This document shows positions 6,791 to 13,367 of a DNA stretch of 14,595 bases, piece after piece (position 1 is the first letter of the stretch; each line of letters begins with the position of its first letter). The stretch comes from JBQTKD01 sp052389435 (GTDB lineage Bacteria > Actinomycetota > Actinomycetes > Sporichthyales > Sporichthyaceae). A program made the translations under genes and the position numbers. The notes beneath the pieces are model-generated. The model was not told the DNA's origin and searched no databases. It saw only the letters and a list, made by a program, of their open reading frames with translations. The stretch is from assembly GCA_052389435.1 (NCBI GenBank), contig JBQTIB010000138.1, positions 1 to 14,595 of the forward strand, in the 5' to 3' direction.

Positions 6791-8229
6791 TGAGCGAACG
6801 CGTAGCCGGGCTCGGTCGGGACTCCGACTGGTCCGGGCTGAACGTCGTGGTTGCCGGCATCGGCGTCTCCGGCTTCGCCGCCGCCGACGCCCTGCTCGGG
6901 CTCGGCGCGGCGGTCACGGTCGTCGACGGCAAGGCGGGGGACACCGACCGCGCCAGCGTGCTGGAGAACCTCGGCGCCACCGTGCGCCTCGGCGACGGAG
7001 ACACCCTCCCGGCGGGCCTCGACCTCGTCGTCACCTCGCCCGGCTGGCGTCCCGACGCGCCACTGCTGCGCGCGGCGCTCGCCGACGGAGTTCCGGTGTG
7101 GGGCGAGGTGGAACTGGCCTGGCGTCTGCGCCCGACCGAGAACCCCGCGCCGTGGCTGGCGATCACCGGCACCAACGGCAAGACCACGACCGTGCGGATG
7201 CTCACCTCGATGCTGAACGCCGCCGGCCTGCGCGCCGTCGCCGCGGGCAACGTCGGCACGCCGCTGCTCGAGGTCGTCATGGCCGATGCGCACGACGTGC
7301 TCGCCGTGGAGCTGTCCAGCTTTCAACTGCACTGGTCGGAATCGGTGGCCGTCCACTCCTCGGCCGTGCTGAACGTCGCCCCGGACCACGTCGACTGGCA
7401 CGGCGACCTCGACGCCTACGCCGCCGCCAAGGGCCTGATCTACCGCGGCGTCGGCGGTGCCTGCGTCTACAACCTCGGGGACCCGCGGACCGTTGCGCTC
7501 ATGGCCGATACCCCGCGTGCCGAGGGCGCGCGGGCGATCGGCTTCACGCTGGGAACGCCCCGACCGAACGAGCTCGGCGTGGTCGAGGACCTGCTGATCG
7601 ACCGGGCCTTCGACGACCGCGGGGGAGCGGCGCCGGCGGGGGAGGCGGCCGAGCTCGCGACCCTCGAGGACATTCGGCCCTACGCGCCGCACAACGTCGC
7701 CAACGCCCTCGCGGCGGCCGCGCTCGCTCGGTCCTACGGCGTCCCGGCCACGGCGATCCGCGACGGCCTGCGCACCTTCAAACCCGACGGCCACCGCATC
7801 GCCGAGGTGGCCACCCGCGGCGGCGTGGTCTACGTCGACGACTCCAAGGCCACCAACCCGCACGCCGCCGCGGCCTCGCTCGCGGCCTACTCCCGCATCG
7901 TCTGGATCGCCGGCGGCCTGGCCAAGGGCGCCGAGTTCGACCACCTCGTGGCCGACGCCGCGCCCCGGCTGCGCGCAGCCGTCCTGATGGGCACCGACCG
8001 ACCCCTCATTGCGGCGGCCCTGGCGCGACACGCTCCCGACGTCCCCGTTCTCGAGGTCTCCGACGTCCACGATGGAGCGATGGAGGTCGTGGTCGCGCAA
8101 GCGGCCCGGCTCGCCACCGCCGGGGACACGGTCCTGCTGGCTCCGGCGTGCGCCTCCATGGACATGTTCACCAGCTACGCAGAGCGAGGGGACAAGTTCG
8201 CGGCAGCGGTCCTGCGCCTGCCCGACTGA
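6790..8229 (+). CDS. murD: UDP-MurNAc-L-Ala:D-Glu ligase MurD
   Basis: Adds D-glutamate to UDP-MurNAc-L-Ala in the cytoplasm. It has 479 residues, within the normal range for actinobacterial MurD. The N-terminal Rossmann-like domain has VVAGIGVSGFAAADAL (20-35). P-loop TGTNGKTTT is at 126-134, followed by ELSSFQLHW (174-182), APDHVDWHGDLDAYAAAK with probable carbamylated Lys214, DDSKATNPHAA (350-360), and the C-terminal MurD hallmark LAPACASMDMFTSYAERGD. The start chosen is ATG 6790, inside TGATG, which gives tight coupling to mraY and has GGGGAC (6780-6785) 4 nt upstream. An in-frame ATG at 6772 would add six residues but has no Shine-Dalgarno. Confidence 0.96.
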   Translation: MSERVAGLGRDSDWSGLNVVVAGIGVSGFAAADALLGLGAAVTVVDGKAGDTDRASVLENLGATVRLGDGDTLPAGLDLVVTSPGWRPDAPLLRAALADGVPVWGEVELAWRLRPTENPAPWLAITGTNGKTTTVRMLTSMLNAAGLRAVAAGNVGTPLLEVVMADAHDVLAVELSSFQLHWSESVAVHSSAVLNVAPDHVDWHGDLDAYAAAKGLIYRGVGGACVYNLGDPRTVALMADTPRAEGARAIGFTLGTPRPNELGVVEDLLIDRAFDDRGGAAPAGEAAELATLEDIRPYAPHNVANALAAAALARSYGVPATAIRDGLRTFKPDGHRIAEVATRGGVVYVDDSKATNPHAAAASLAAYSRIVWIAGGLAKGAEFDHLVADAAPRLRAAVLMGTDRPLIAAALARHAPDVPVLEVSDVHDGAMEVVVAQAARLATAGDTVLLAPACASMDMFTSYAERGDKFAAAVLRLPD

Positions 8230-8241
8230 CCCCGCGACACC

Positions 8242-8252
8242 AGGAGGGTCCA
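8242..8252 (+). promoter_or_regulatory. Ribosome binding site that points to an ATC start for ftsW
   Basis: AGGAGGG (8242-8248) is an almost perfect anti-16S match in the 23-bp murD-ftsW gap. The next 14 bases contain no ATG, GTG, TTG or CTG in any frame. The only near-cognate start codon is ATC at 8253, in the ftsW frame, 5 nt after the AGGAGG core. Confidence 0.7.
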
Positions 8253-9635
8253 ATCAGCCCCACGGCCTCTCCCGAAGCGCCCGCCGCCCCCAAGGCCCGG
8301 ACCGGCGCGCCCGCCGCCGCCCGACCCTCCACGCGGTTCGTCGTCTCGCCGCCGCAGGCTCCCGAGCGGACCGGTTGGATCGGCGAGCGGCTGCGTTCGC
8401 TGGACCGCCCGCTCACCTCCTACTACCTCGTCCTGATCTGCGGGCTGCTGCTCGTCGCACTCGGCCTGGTGATGGTGCTGTCCGCTTCGGCCGTCGAGTC
8501 CTACCGGACCTCGGGTTCGGTGTTCGCAATCGCCCAGCGCCAGGCGATCTGGGTCGCCGTGGGCCTGCCGCTGATGTGGGTCGCCTCGCAGATCTCCCCG
8601 GCCGTGTACCGCCGTCTCGCCTTCCCCGCGATGGCGGTGGCCGTCGGCCTGCTGTGCCTCGTGCTGGTCCCGGGTCTGGGCAAGGAGGTGAACGGCAACC
8701 GCAACTGGATCTCCTTCGGCGGCCCGTTCGAACTGCAGCCCTCCGAGGCCGCCAAGCTGGCGCTGGTCCTGTTCGGCGCGCACGTGTTGGCCATCAAGAA
8801 CAAGAAGAACCTGCTGCGGCACTGGTCGCACCTCGCGATCCCACTGCTTCCCGTGGCGGTGGCGACGATCGGCCTCGTGCTCGCCGGTCACGACCTCGGC
8901 ACCTCCATGATCCTGATCGCGATCGTCGGGGGCCTGCTGTTCTTCGTCGGCATGCCCCTGCGGTACTTCGCGCTGCTCGGTGCGCCGCTGCTGGCGTTGG
9001 TCGCCGCGCTGGTCGCGCAGGACCCGGATCGCATGGAGCGGCTGCTGTCCTTCCGCGACCCGTTCGCGACCTACCAGAACGAGGGCTGGCAGGGCGCGCA
9101 GAGCCTGTTCGCGCTCGCCTCCGGCGGCCTCACCGGCGTCGGGCTCGGCGCCAGCCGCGAGAAGTGGGGCTACCTGCCCGAGGCGCACACCGACTTCATC
9201 TACGCGATCATCGGCGAGGAGCTCGGTCTGATCGGCGCCCTCGGCGTCCTGGTGGTCTTCGCCACCCTGGTCTTCGCCGGCTTCCGCATCGCCGCGCGCT
9301 CCCGCGACCAGTTCACCACCCTCGCCGCGGCGGGGATCACCACCTGGATCGCCGTCCAGGCGCTGGTCAACATGGGCGCGGTACTCGGAGTTCTCCCGAT
9401 CACCGGGATCCCGTTGCCCCTGGTGTCGTACGGTGGCAGCGCCCTGCTTCCGCTGATGGTCGCGGTGGGCATGCTGCTGTCCTTCGCGCGTCGGGAACCC
9501 GGGGCCGCGGCGGCGCTGCGTGCCCGTCGGGGCGGACCCACGCGGGCGTGCGCCGCCTGGCTGGGGTTCGCGCCCCGCGAGGTACCGGCGGCCGAGCGGA
9601 GGCGACGGCTACGCCGACGTTCGTCGGCTCGATAA
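8253..9635 (+). CDS. ftsW: FtsW, SEDS-family septal peptidoglycan polymerase, probable ATC start
   Basis: Polytopic membrane glycosyltransferase that polymerises lipid II at the septum with FtsI. From ATC 8253 it has 460 residues. Residues 1-55 are a Pro/Ala-rich cytoplasmic tail, about ten membrane segments follow, and the C-terminus is very basic (RRRRLRRRSSAR). SEDS landmarks are NGNRNWISFGG (148-158), LQPSEAAKLAL (161-171), GHDLGTSM (212-219), HTDFIYAIIGEELGLIG (312-328) and LPITGIPLPLVSYGGSALLP (381-400). In the catalytic loop RDPFATYQNEGWQ (268-280), the position aligning by eye with the essential SEDS aspartate is Thr273. The first in-frame GTG after the Shine-Dalgarno is at residue 73, inside the first membrane helix, too late to be the start. 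An in-frame GTG at 8148 within murD is possible but has no ribosome binding site. FtsW rather than RodA is inferred from the dcw position. Confidence 0.93.
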   Translation: MSPTASPEAPAAPKARTGAPAAARPSTRFVVSPPQAPERTGWIGERLRSLDRPLTSYYLVLICGLLLVALGLVMVLSASAVESYRTSGSVFAIAQRQAIWVAVGLPLMWVASQISPAVYRRLAFPAMAVAVGLLCLVLVPGLGKEVNGNRNWISFGGPFELQPSEAAKLALVLFGAHVLAIKNKKNLLRHWSHLAIPLLPVAVATIGLVLAGHDLGTSMILIAIVGGLLFFVGMPLRYFALLGAPLLALVAALVAQDPDRMERLLSFRDPFATYQNEGWQGAQSLFALASGGLTGVGLGASREKWGYLPEAHTDFIYAIIGEELGLIGALGVLVVFATLVFAGFRIAARSRDQFTTLAAAGITTWIAVQALVNMGAVLGVLPITGIPLPLVSYGGSALLPLMVAVGMLLSFARREPGAAAALRARRGGPTRACAAWLGFAPREVPAAERRRRLRRRSSAR

Positions 9636-9639
9636 GGAG
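9634..9639 (+). promoter_or_regulatory. Ribosome binding site supporting the TTG start of murG
   Basis: AAGGAG overlaps the ftsW stop codon TAA (9633-9635) and ends 8 nt before TTG 9648. No ATG or GTG lies at a suitable distance. The TTG start places the conserved AAGGTAGH nucleotide-sugar loop at residues 6-13, where MurG proteins have it. Confidence 0.75.
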
Positions 9640-9647
9640 CACCTCCC

Positions 9648-10742
9648 TTGCACGTAGTTCTGGCCGCCGGTGGCACGGCAGGTCACATCGAGCCCGCTCT
9701 GTCCCTGGCCGATGCGCTGCGACGCCGCGATCCCGGCGTCGGCATCACGGTGGTGGGCACTGCGACGGGTATGGAGAACACCCTCGTCCCGGCCCGCGGG
9801 TACACGGTGCGGCACGTGCCGCGCCTGCCGCTCCCGCGCAAGCCGTCCCCGGATCTGCTGAAGCTGCCCGGCCGCATGCGCGGCGCGGTGAAGACGGCCA
9901 AGGCCCTGCTCGACGAACTGAAGCCGGACGCCGTCGTCGGGTTCGGCGGGTACGTGTGCGTGCCGATGTACCTGGCCGCGCGTTCCCGCAGGGTGGCGAT
10001 CGTCGTGCACGAGGGGAACACCCCCGCCGGGCTGGCGAACCGGCTCGGCGCCCGGTTCACCGAGTTCGTCGCGACCACCGGCAAGGCCGACGACCTTCCC
10101 CACGGCCGCCTGGTCGGCATGCCCCTGCGCCGCAGCATCGCCACCCTCGACCGCGCGGCGCTGCGCGCCGAGGCCCGCGCACACTTCGGCCTGGACCCCG
10201 ACCTGCCCGCTCTGCTGGTGTTCGGCGGTTCCCTCGGGGCCCGCAAACTCAACACCGCCGCTCTCGGCGCAGCCGCTGCGTTGCGAGCCGGCGGGGTGCA
10301 GGTGCTGCACGCGGTCGGCCGGGACAACTTCGCCGGCGTCACCGCGCCGGAGGGGGACGGCCCGCCCTACGTCGTGGTGCCCTACCTCGAGCGCATGGAC
10401 CTGGCCTACGCGGCCGCCGACCTCGCGATGTGCCGCAGTGGCGCGATGACGTGCGCCGAACTGGCCGCAGTGGGGCTGCCCGCCTGGTACGTCCCGTTGC
10501 CGATCGGCAACGGCGAACAACGGCGCAACGCCCTGCCGCTGGTCGAGGCCGGCGGCGGCGGGCTGATCGAGGACAAGGCGCTGGACTCGGAGTGGATCGC
10601 CGCGCACCTGGTGCCGTTGCTCGCGGACCCGGCTCGCCTGACGGCGATGAGCGAGGCGGCGGGCAGGCACGGGCGTCCGCACGCCGACGAGGAGCTCGCC
10701 GATTTGGTCGACGCCGCCGTGGCCGCGAAGCTACAGGCATGA
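9648..10742 (+). CDS. murG: UDP-GlcNAc:lipid I GlcNAc transferase MurG
   Basis: Peripheral membrane GT-B glycosyltransferase that turns lipid I into lipid II on the cytoplasmic face. At 364 residues it has the usual length. The N-terminal loop AAGGTAGHIEPAL (6-18) has the Ala common in actinobacterial MurG where many others have Gly. Next come VVGFGGYVCVP (96-106), HEGNTPAGLANR (121-132), VFGGSLGARKLN at the start of the C-terminal domain (191-202), PYLERMDLAYAAADL (245-259), the donor-binding segment CRSGAMTCAEL (262-272) and NGEQRRNA (288-295). The start is TTG with a good Shine-Dalgarno, 12 bp after ftsW. The stop TGA (10740-10742) overlaps the murC ATG as ATGA. There is no sign of truncation. 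Confidence 0.97.
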   Translation: MHVVLAAGGTAGHIEPALSLADALRRRDPGVGITVVGTATGMENTLVPARGYTVRHVPRLPLPRKPSPDLLKLPGRMRGAVKTAKALLDELKPDAVVGFGGYVCVPMYLAARSRRVAIVVHEGNTPAGLANRLGARFTEFVATTGKADDLPHGRLVGMPLRRSIATLDRAALRAEARAHFGLDPDLPALLVFGGSLGARKLNTAALGAAAALRAGGVQVLHAVGRDNFAGVTAPEGDGPPYVVVPYLERMDLAYAAADLAMCRSGAMTCAELAAVGLPAWYVPLPIGNGEQRRNALPLVEAGGGGLIEDKALDSEWIAAHLVPLLADPARLTAMSEAAGRHGRPHADEELADLVDAAVAAKLQA

Positions 10743-12163
10743 GCGTGCAGGGCATCACCGCCGCGGACATCCCGGCCGCCGACCGGCTCGGGCGAGTCCA
10801 CTTCGTCGGCATCGGCGGCGCGGGCATGTCCGGCATCGCCCGGATCCTGCTCGCCCGTGGCGTCTCGGTCTCCGGCAGCGACGCGAAGGACTCCACAGCG
10901 CTCGCCTCGCTGCGCCAACTCGGCGCGCGGGTTTTCGTCGGGCACGCGGCCGACCAGGTCGGCGCCGCGGACACCGTCGTGGTGTCCACCGCGATCCGCG
11001 AGTCCAACCCCGAGTACGCCCAGGCCCGCGAGGCCGGGCTGCGCATCCTGCCCCGCGCAGCCGCACTGGCCTCGGTGATGGCCGGGCGGCGCGCGGTCGC
11101 GGTCGCCGGAACGCACGGCAAGACCACCACGACCTCGATGCTCACCGTCGCCCTGCAGCACTGCGGCGCGGACCCGTCCTTCGCGATCGGCGGGAGCCTG
11201 AACGAGTCCGGCGCCAACGCCCACGACGGGACCGGCGACGTGTTCGTGGCGGAGGCCGACGAGTCCGACGGCTCCTTTCTGCTCTACACCCCGCACGCGG
11301 CCATCGTCACCAACGTCGAGGCCGACCACCTCGACCACTACGGCACCGCCGCCGCCGTGGCGGAGGCGTTCGTGCGCTTCAGCGGGCGGATCGTGCCCGA
11401 CGGCTTCCTGGTGCTCTGCGGCGACGACCCCGGCGCGGCGGACCTCGGCCGCGTCGCCTCGGCCGCCGGGGTCGACGTGCGCACCTACGGCCTCGGGGAG
11501 TCGGCCGACGTGCGTCTGGAGGGCCTGAAGGTCCTCGCCAACGGCGGGTACACCTTCGACGCGGTCGCCAACGGTCGCAAGCTCGGCCAGTGCTCGCTGC
11601 AGGTTCCAGGCGCGCACAACGCGCTGAACGCGGCCGCCGCGCTCTCCGTCGGACTCGGGCTCGGGTTCTCCGCCGCGGACCTGCGCGAGGGCCTTGCGGG
11701 CTTTACCGGCACCCGGCGCCGGTTCGAACTCAAGGGCGTCGCGAACGGGGTGCGCGTCTACGACGACTACGCCCACCACCCCACCGAACTCGACGCGGTG
11801 CTGCGCGCCGCCCGGCACGTCGTCGGCGACGGGCGAATCGTCGCGGTCTTCCAACCGCACCGGTACTCCCGCACCGCCGCCTTCGCCAAGGAGATGGGCA
11901 CCGCGCTCGGCCTGGCCGACCACGTGGTGCTGATGGACGTCTACTCCGCGGGCGAGGAGCCCATTCCGGGCGTCACCGGCGGCACCGTCGCCGCCGCCGT
12001 CCCACTGGCCGCGGGCGAGGTGGTCTTCGAAACCTCGTTCAGCCAGGTCGCGGCCCGCCTCGCGGAGAAGGCCCGTCCCGGAGACATCGTCCTGACCCTC
12101 GGCGCCGGCGACGTCACGATGATCGGCCCCGAAGTCCTCGAACTCCTCAACTCCGCCACCTGA
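10739..12163 (+). CDS. murC: UDP-MurNAc:L-Ala ligase MurC
   Basis: First amino-acid ligase of the pathway; it adds L-alanine to UDP-MurNAc in the cytoplasm. It has 474 residues, normal for MurC. The N-terminal UDP-binding loop is VHFVGIGGAGMSGIARIL (20-37). P-loop GTHGKTTTT is at 124-132, where the His is typical of MurC. Further motifs are AEADESDGSFL (171-181), NVEADHLDHYG (192-202), DDYAHHPTEL (342-351), FQPHRYSRT (371-379) and the terminal LGAGDV (454-459). The ATG at 10739 overlaps the murG stop as ATGA, so translation is probably coupled. A long open frame continues upstream of this ATG, but that part is a shadow of murG and ftsW. murC is the last gene of the tight block; a 245-bp gap follows before ftsQ. 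Confidence 0.97.
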   Translation: MSVQGITAADIPAADRLGRVHFVGIGGAGMSGIARILLARGVSVSGSDAKDSTALASLRQLGARVFVGHAADQVGAADTVVVSTAIRESNPEYAQAREAGLRILPRAAALASVMAGRRAVAVAGTHGKTTTTSMLTVALQHCGADPSFAIGGSLNESGANAHDGTGDVFVAEADESDGSFLLYTPHAAIVTNVEADHLDHYGTAAAVAEAFVRFSGRIVPDGFLVLCGDDPGAADLGRVASAAGVDVRTYGLGESADVRLEGLKVLANGGYTFDAVANGRKLGQCSLQVPGAHNALNAAAALSVGLGLGFSAADLREGLAGFTGTRRRFELKGVANGVRVYDDYAHHPTELDAVLRAARHVVGDGRIVAVFQPHRYSRTAAFAKEMGTALGLADHVVLMDVYSAGEEPIPGVTGGTVAAAVPLAAGEVVFETSFSQVAARLAEKARPGDIVLTLGAGDVTMIGPEVLELLNSAT

Positions 12164-12184
12164 CCTCCCCCTTCGGCGAGCCCC

Positions 12185-12247
12185 ACGGTCGGCGCGTCCC
12201 CTACCGTCGGCGCGTCCCCCACGGTCGGCGCGTCCCTACGGTCGGCG
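12185..12247. repeat. Degenerate 18-bp tandem repeat, about 3.5 copies, between murC and ftsQ
   Basis: The unit ACGGTCGGCGCGTCCCCT occurs at 12185-12202. A copy with two changes follows at 12203-12220, a 17-bp copy at 12221-12237, and a partial copy starts at 12238. The core TCGGCG recurs at 12189, 12207, 12225 and 12242, and a worn copy (TTCGGCGAGCCCC) may lie at 12172-12184, just after the murC stop. The last partial copy becomes the 5' arm of the large hairpin at 12243-12285. There is no coding signal. It is too few, too short and without spacers to be a CRISPR array. Confidence 0.8.
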
Positions 12248-12285
12248 ATCGCCGTGGGGGATGTCATCCTCCCCGGCGATCGTCG
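12243..12285 (+). other. Long stem-loop in the murC-ftsQ gap, candidate attenuator or processing site
   Basis: Bases 12243-12262 pair with 12266-12285 around the 3-nt loop GTC. Of 20 positions, 17 are Watson-Crick, two are G-U (12245/12283, 12258/12270) and one is a mismatch (12255/12273). On the opposite strand the two G-U pairs would be C-A mismatches, so the fold is best in plus-strand RNA, the murC-ftsQ direction. The sequence after the stem is TTGCAGGTGG, with no T tract, so it is not a classical intrinsic terminator. An alternative 9-bp pairing, CCCCCACGG (12216-12224) with CCGTGGGGG (12252-12260), competes with it. The rest of the gap, 12286-12394, shows nothing I can name. Confidence 0.6.
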
Positions 12286-12408
12286 TTGCAGGTGGAAGGC
12301 GGATGTCCCTCCCGTCACACGCGTATCGCGACACGCCGTAGTCAGCGCGGGGGCGGGGTGCGTTCGCGGTGGGAAGGTTGACCACCGGCAAGGCGAGAGG
12401 GCGTGGCA

Positions 12409-13173
12409 ATGGGCGGGAAGACGGCGGCGCCTCCGCGTCCCTCGACCCCGGCTGCGCTCGTCGCGGCCTCGGCGCGGGCCGGGGAGTCCGCCCGGGCGAA
12501 GCGTCGAGCCCGGTGGATGCGCGCGATCGTCGGGGTCCTGCTCGCCGCGTCGATCGGGGCCGCGGTGTGGGCCGCGTGCTTCTCCTCCCTGCTCGCCGTC
12601 CGCGACGTGCGCGTGACCGGCCTGGTGCAGTTGAGCGAGGAGCAGGTGCTCGGCGTCGCAGCCGTGCCCACCGGTGGCTCGCTCGTCCTGCTCGACAGCG
12701 ACTCGATCGCCAACCGCATCCGCTCGTTGCCCGCCGTCGCGGACGTCGAGGTGAACCGGCGGCCCCTGCACTCCGTGCGACTCGTCGTGCGCGAACGCGT
12801 GCCCGTGCTGATCCTGGAATCCAACGTCGGCCGGCAGTCGGTCGACTCGACCGGAACCGTCTTCGGGCCGGCGGACGATCGCGGCGCCGGGCTGCCGTTG
12901 ATTCGCACGACTGGGCCCGCGCTGCCCCGGGAAACTCTGCGGGCGGTCCTCGACGTGCTCGCCGCACTGCCCACGCCCGTGCGCGGCGACGTAGCGGTCG
13001 TCCGCGCGGACAACGTCGCGGACGTCTCGGTGGAACTGCGCGACGGGCGCCTGATCCTCTGGGGCGACGCCGACCGGGGAGCGCTCAAGGCGCAGGTGCT
13101 GAGCGTGCTGATGGGCCGCGCGGGCCGGGCCTACGACGTCAGCACCCCCGAAGCCCCGGCCATCGTCAAGTAG
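12409..13173 (+). CDS. ftsQ: Divisome scaffold protein FtsQ
   Basis: Single-pass membrane protein that links early and late divisome components. It has 254 residues from ATG 12409: an Ala/Pro/Arg-rich cytoplasmic tail (1-37), a membrane segment at about 38-60, then a POTRA domain beginning LLAVRDVRVTGL (61-72) with LSEEQVLGVAAVPTGGSL (75-92) and VEVNRRPLHSVRLVVRERVP (113-132). The later part, including GTVFGPADD (149-157), LPLIRTTGP (162-170) and LILWGDADRGALKAQVL (215-231), fits the FtsQ/DivIB beta domain. GTG 12403 is an alternative start two codons earlier. ATG is preferred because GAGAGG (12395-12400) lies 8 nt before it, the same motif and spacing as before ftsZ. Low conservation is normal for FtsQ; domain order and position make the call firm. 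Confidence 0.92.
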   Translation: MGGKTAAPPRPSTPAALVAASARAGESARAKRRARWMRAIVGVLLAASIGAAVWAACFSSLLAVRDVRVTGLVQLSEEQVLGVAAVPTGGSLVLLDSDSIANRIRSLPAVADVEVNRRPLHSVRLVVRERVPVLILESNVGRQSVDSTGTVFGPADDRGAGLPLIRTTGPALPRETLRAVLDVLAALPTPVRGDVAVVRADNVADVSVELRDGRLILWGDADRGALKAQVLSVLMGRAGRAYDVSTPEAPAIVK

Positions 13174-13212
13174 TCGCACCGGCGACTTCTGACTCTTCGT
13201 CACATTCTCCTG

Positions 13213-13227
13213 GGGCGACACGCGCCC
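13213..13227 (+). terminator. Short hairpin after ftsQ, weak attenuator candidate
   Basis: GGGCG (13213-13217) pairs with CGCCC (13223-13227) around a 5-nt loop, 40 bp after the ftsQ stop. The following bases are unusually T-rich for this genome (CCTTTGTCCGATTTGTT), but the T run is neither continuous nor directly adjacent. Read-through into ftsZ is likely. Confidence 0.2.
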
Positions 13228-13234
13228 GATGTCC

Positions 13235-13263
13235 TTTGTCCGATTTGTTACTCGTCCTACTTT
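13235..13263 (+). promoter_or_regulatory. Candidate upstream ftsZ promoter
   Basis: TACTTT (13258-13263) fits the TANNNT -10 box. TTGTCC (13236-13241) lies 16 nt upstream as a partial -35. The segment 13230-13270 is the least GC-rich stretch in the window, as expected of a promoter. Start-site data would be needed to confirm it. Confidence 0.35.
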
Positions 13264-13279
13264 CTCAACGTCGGCCAGG

Positions 13280-13317
13280 TTGACATAACTCTAAGCCTCT
13301 ACTTGAGGGTCAGGGTT
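13280..13317 (+). promoter_or_regulatory. ftsZ promoter region: consensus TTGACA plus overlapping dyad
   Basis: TTGACA (13280-13285) is a perfect -35 hexamer. No clear TANNNT sits 17-18 nt downstream; the bases there are TTGAGG. Directly after the -35 there is a dyad: AACTCTAA (13287-13294) against TCAGGGTT (13310-13317), with CCTC (13296-13299) against GAGG (13305-13308) and a 5-nt centre. It covers the spacer and the expected -10. Control of ftsZ by a DNA-binding protein here, or an RNA hairpin at the 5' end of a transcript from the upstream promoter, are both possible. Confidence 0.5.
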
Positions 13318-13348
13318 GAGACCGGGGCACGACGGCCGAGTCGTTGTA

Positions 13349-13366
13349 GCGATCGAGAGGCATCGC
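13349..13366 (+). promoter_or_regulatory. ftsZ ribosome binding site held in a small hairpin loop
   Basis: GAGAGG (13355-13360) lies 7 nt before GTG 13368 and decides the ftsZ start. The flanking GCGAT (13349-13353) and ATCGC (13362-13366) are complementary, so the Shine-Dalgarno would sit exposed in an 8-nt loop. The stem is only 5 bp, so its relevance is uncertain. Confidence 0.45.
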
Positions 13367-13367
13367 C

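Noticed and set aside
8009..10738. Very long open frame running upstream of murC in frame 2
   Set aside because: It overlaps ftsW and murG, and its translation is low-complexity Arg/Pro/Gly/Ala typical of a shadow frame in GC-rich DNA. Only the part from ATG 10739 is MurC.
12185..12247. CRISPR array
   Set aside because: The repeats are 17-18 bp and directly adjacent without unique spacers, and no cas gene is present.
11590..12381. Plus-strand open frame covering the tandem repeats after murC, and the matching minus-strand frame with repeated DAPTVG
   Set aside because: The repeat period is a multiple of three, so repeated peptides appear automatically. Neither frame has a plausible start or protein-like composition.
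12378..12383. TTGACC as a -35 box for ftsQ
   Set aside because: No TANNNT lies 16-19 nt downstream; that position is already the ftsQ ribosome binding site and start.
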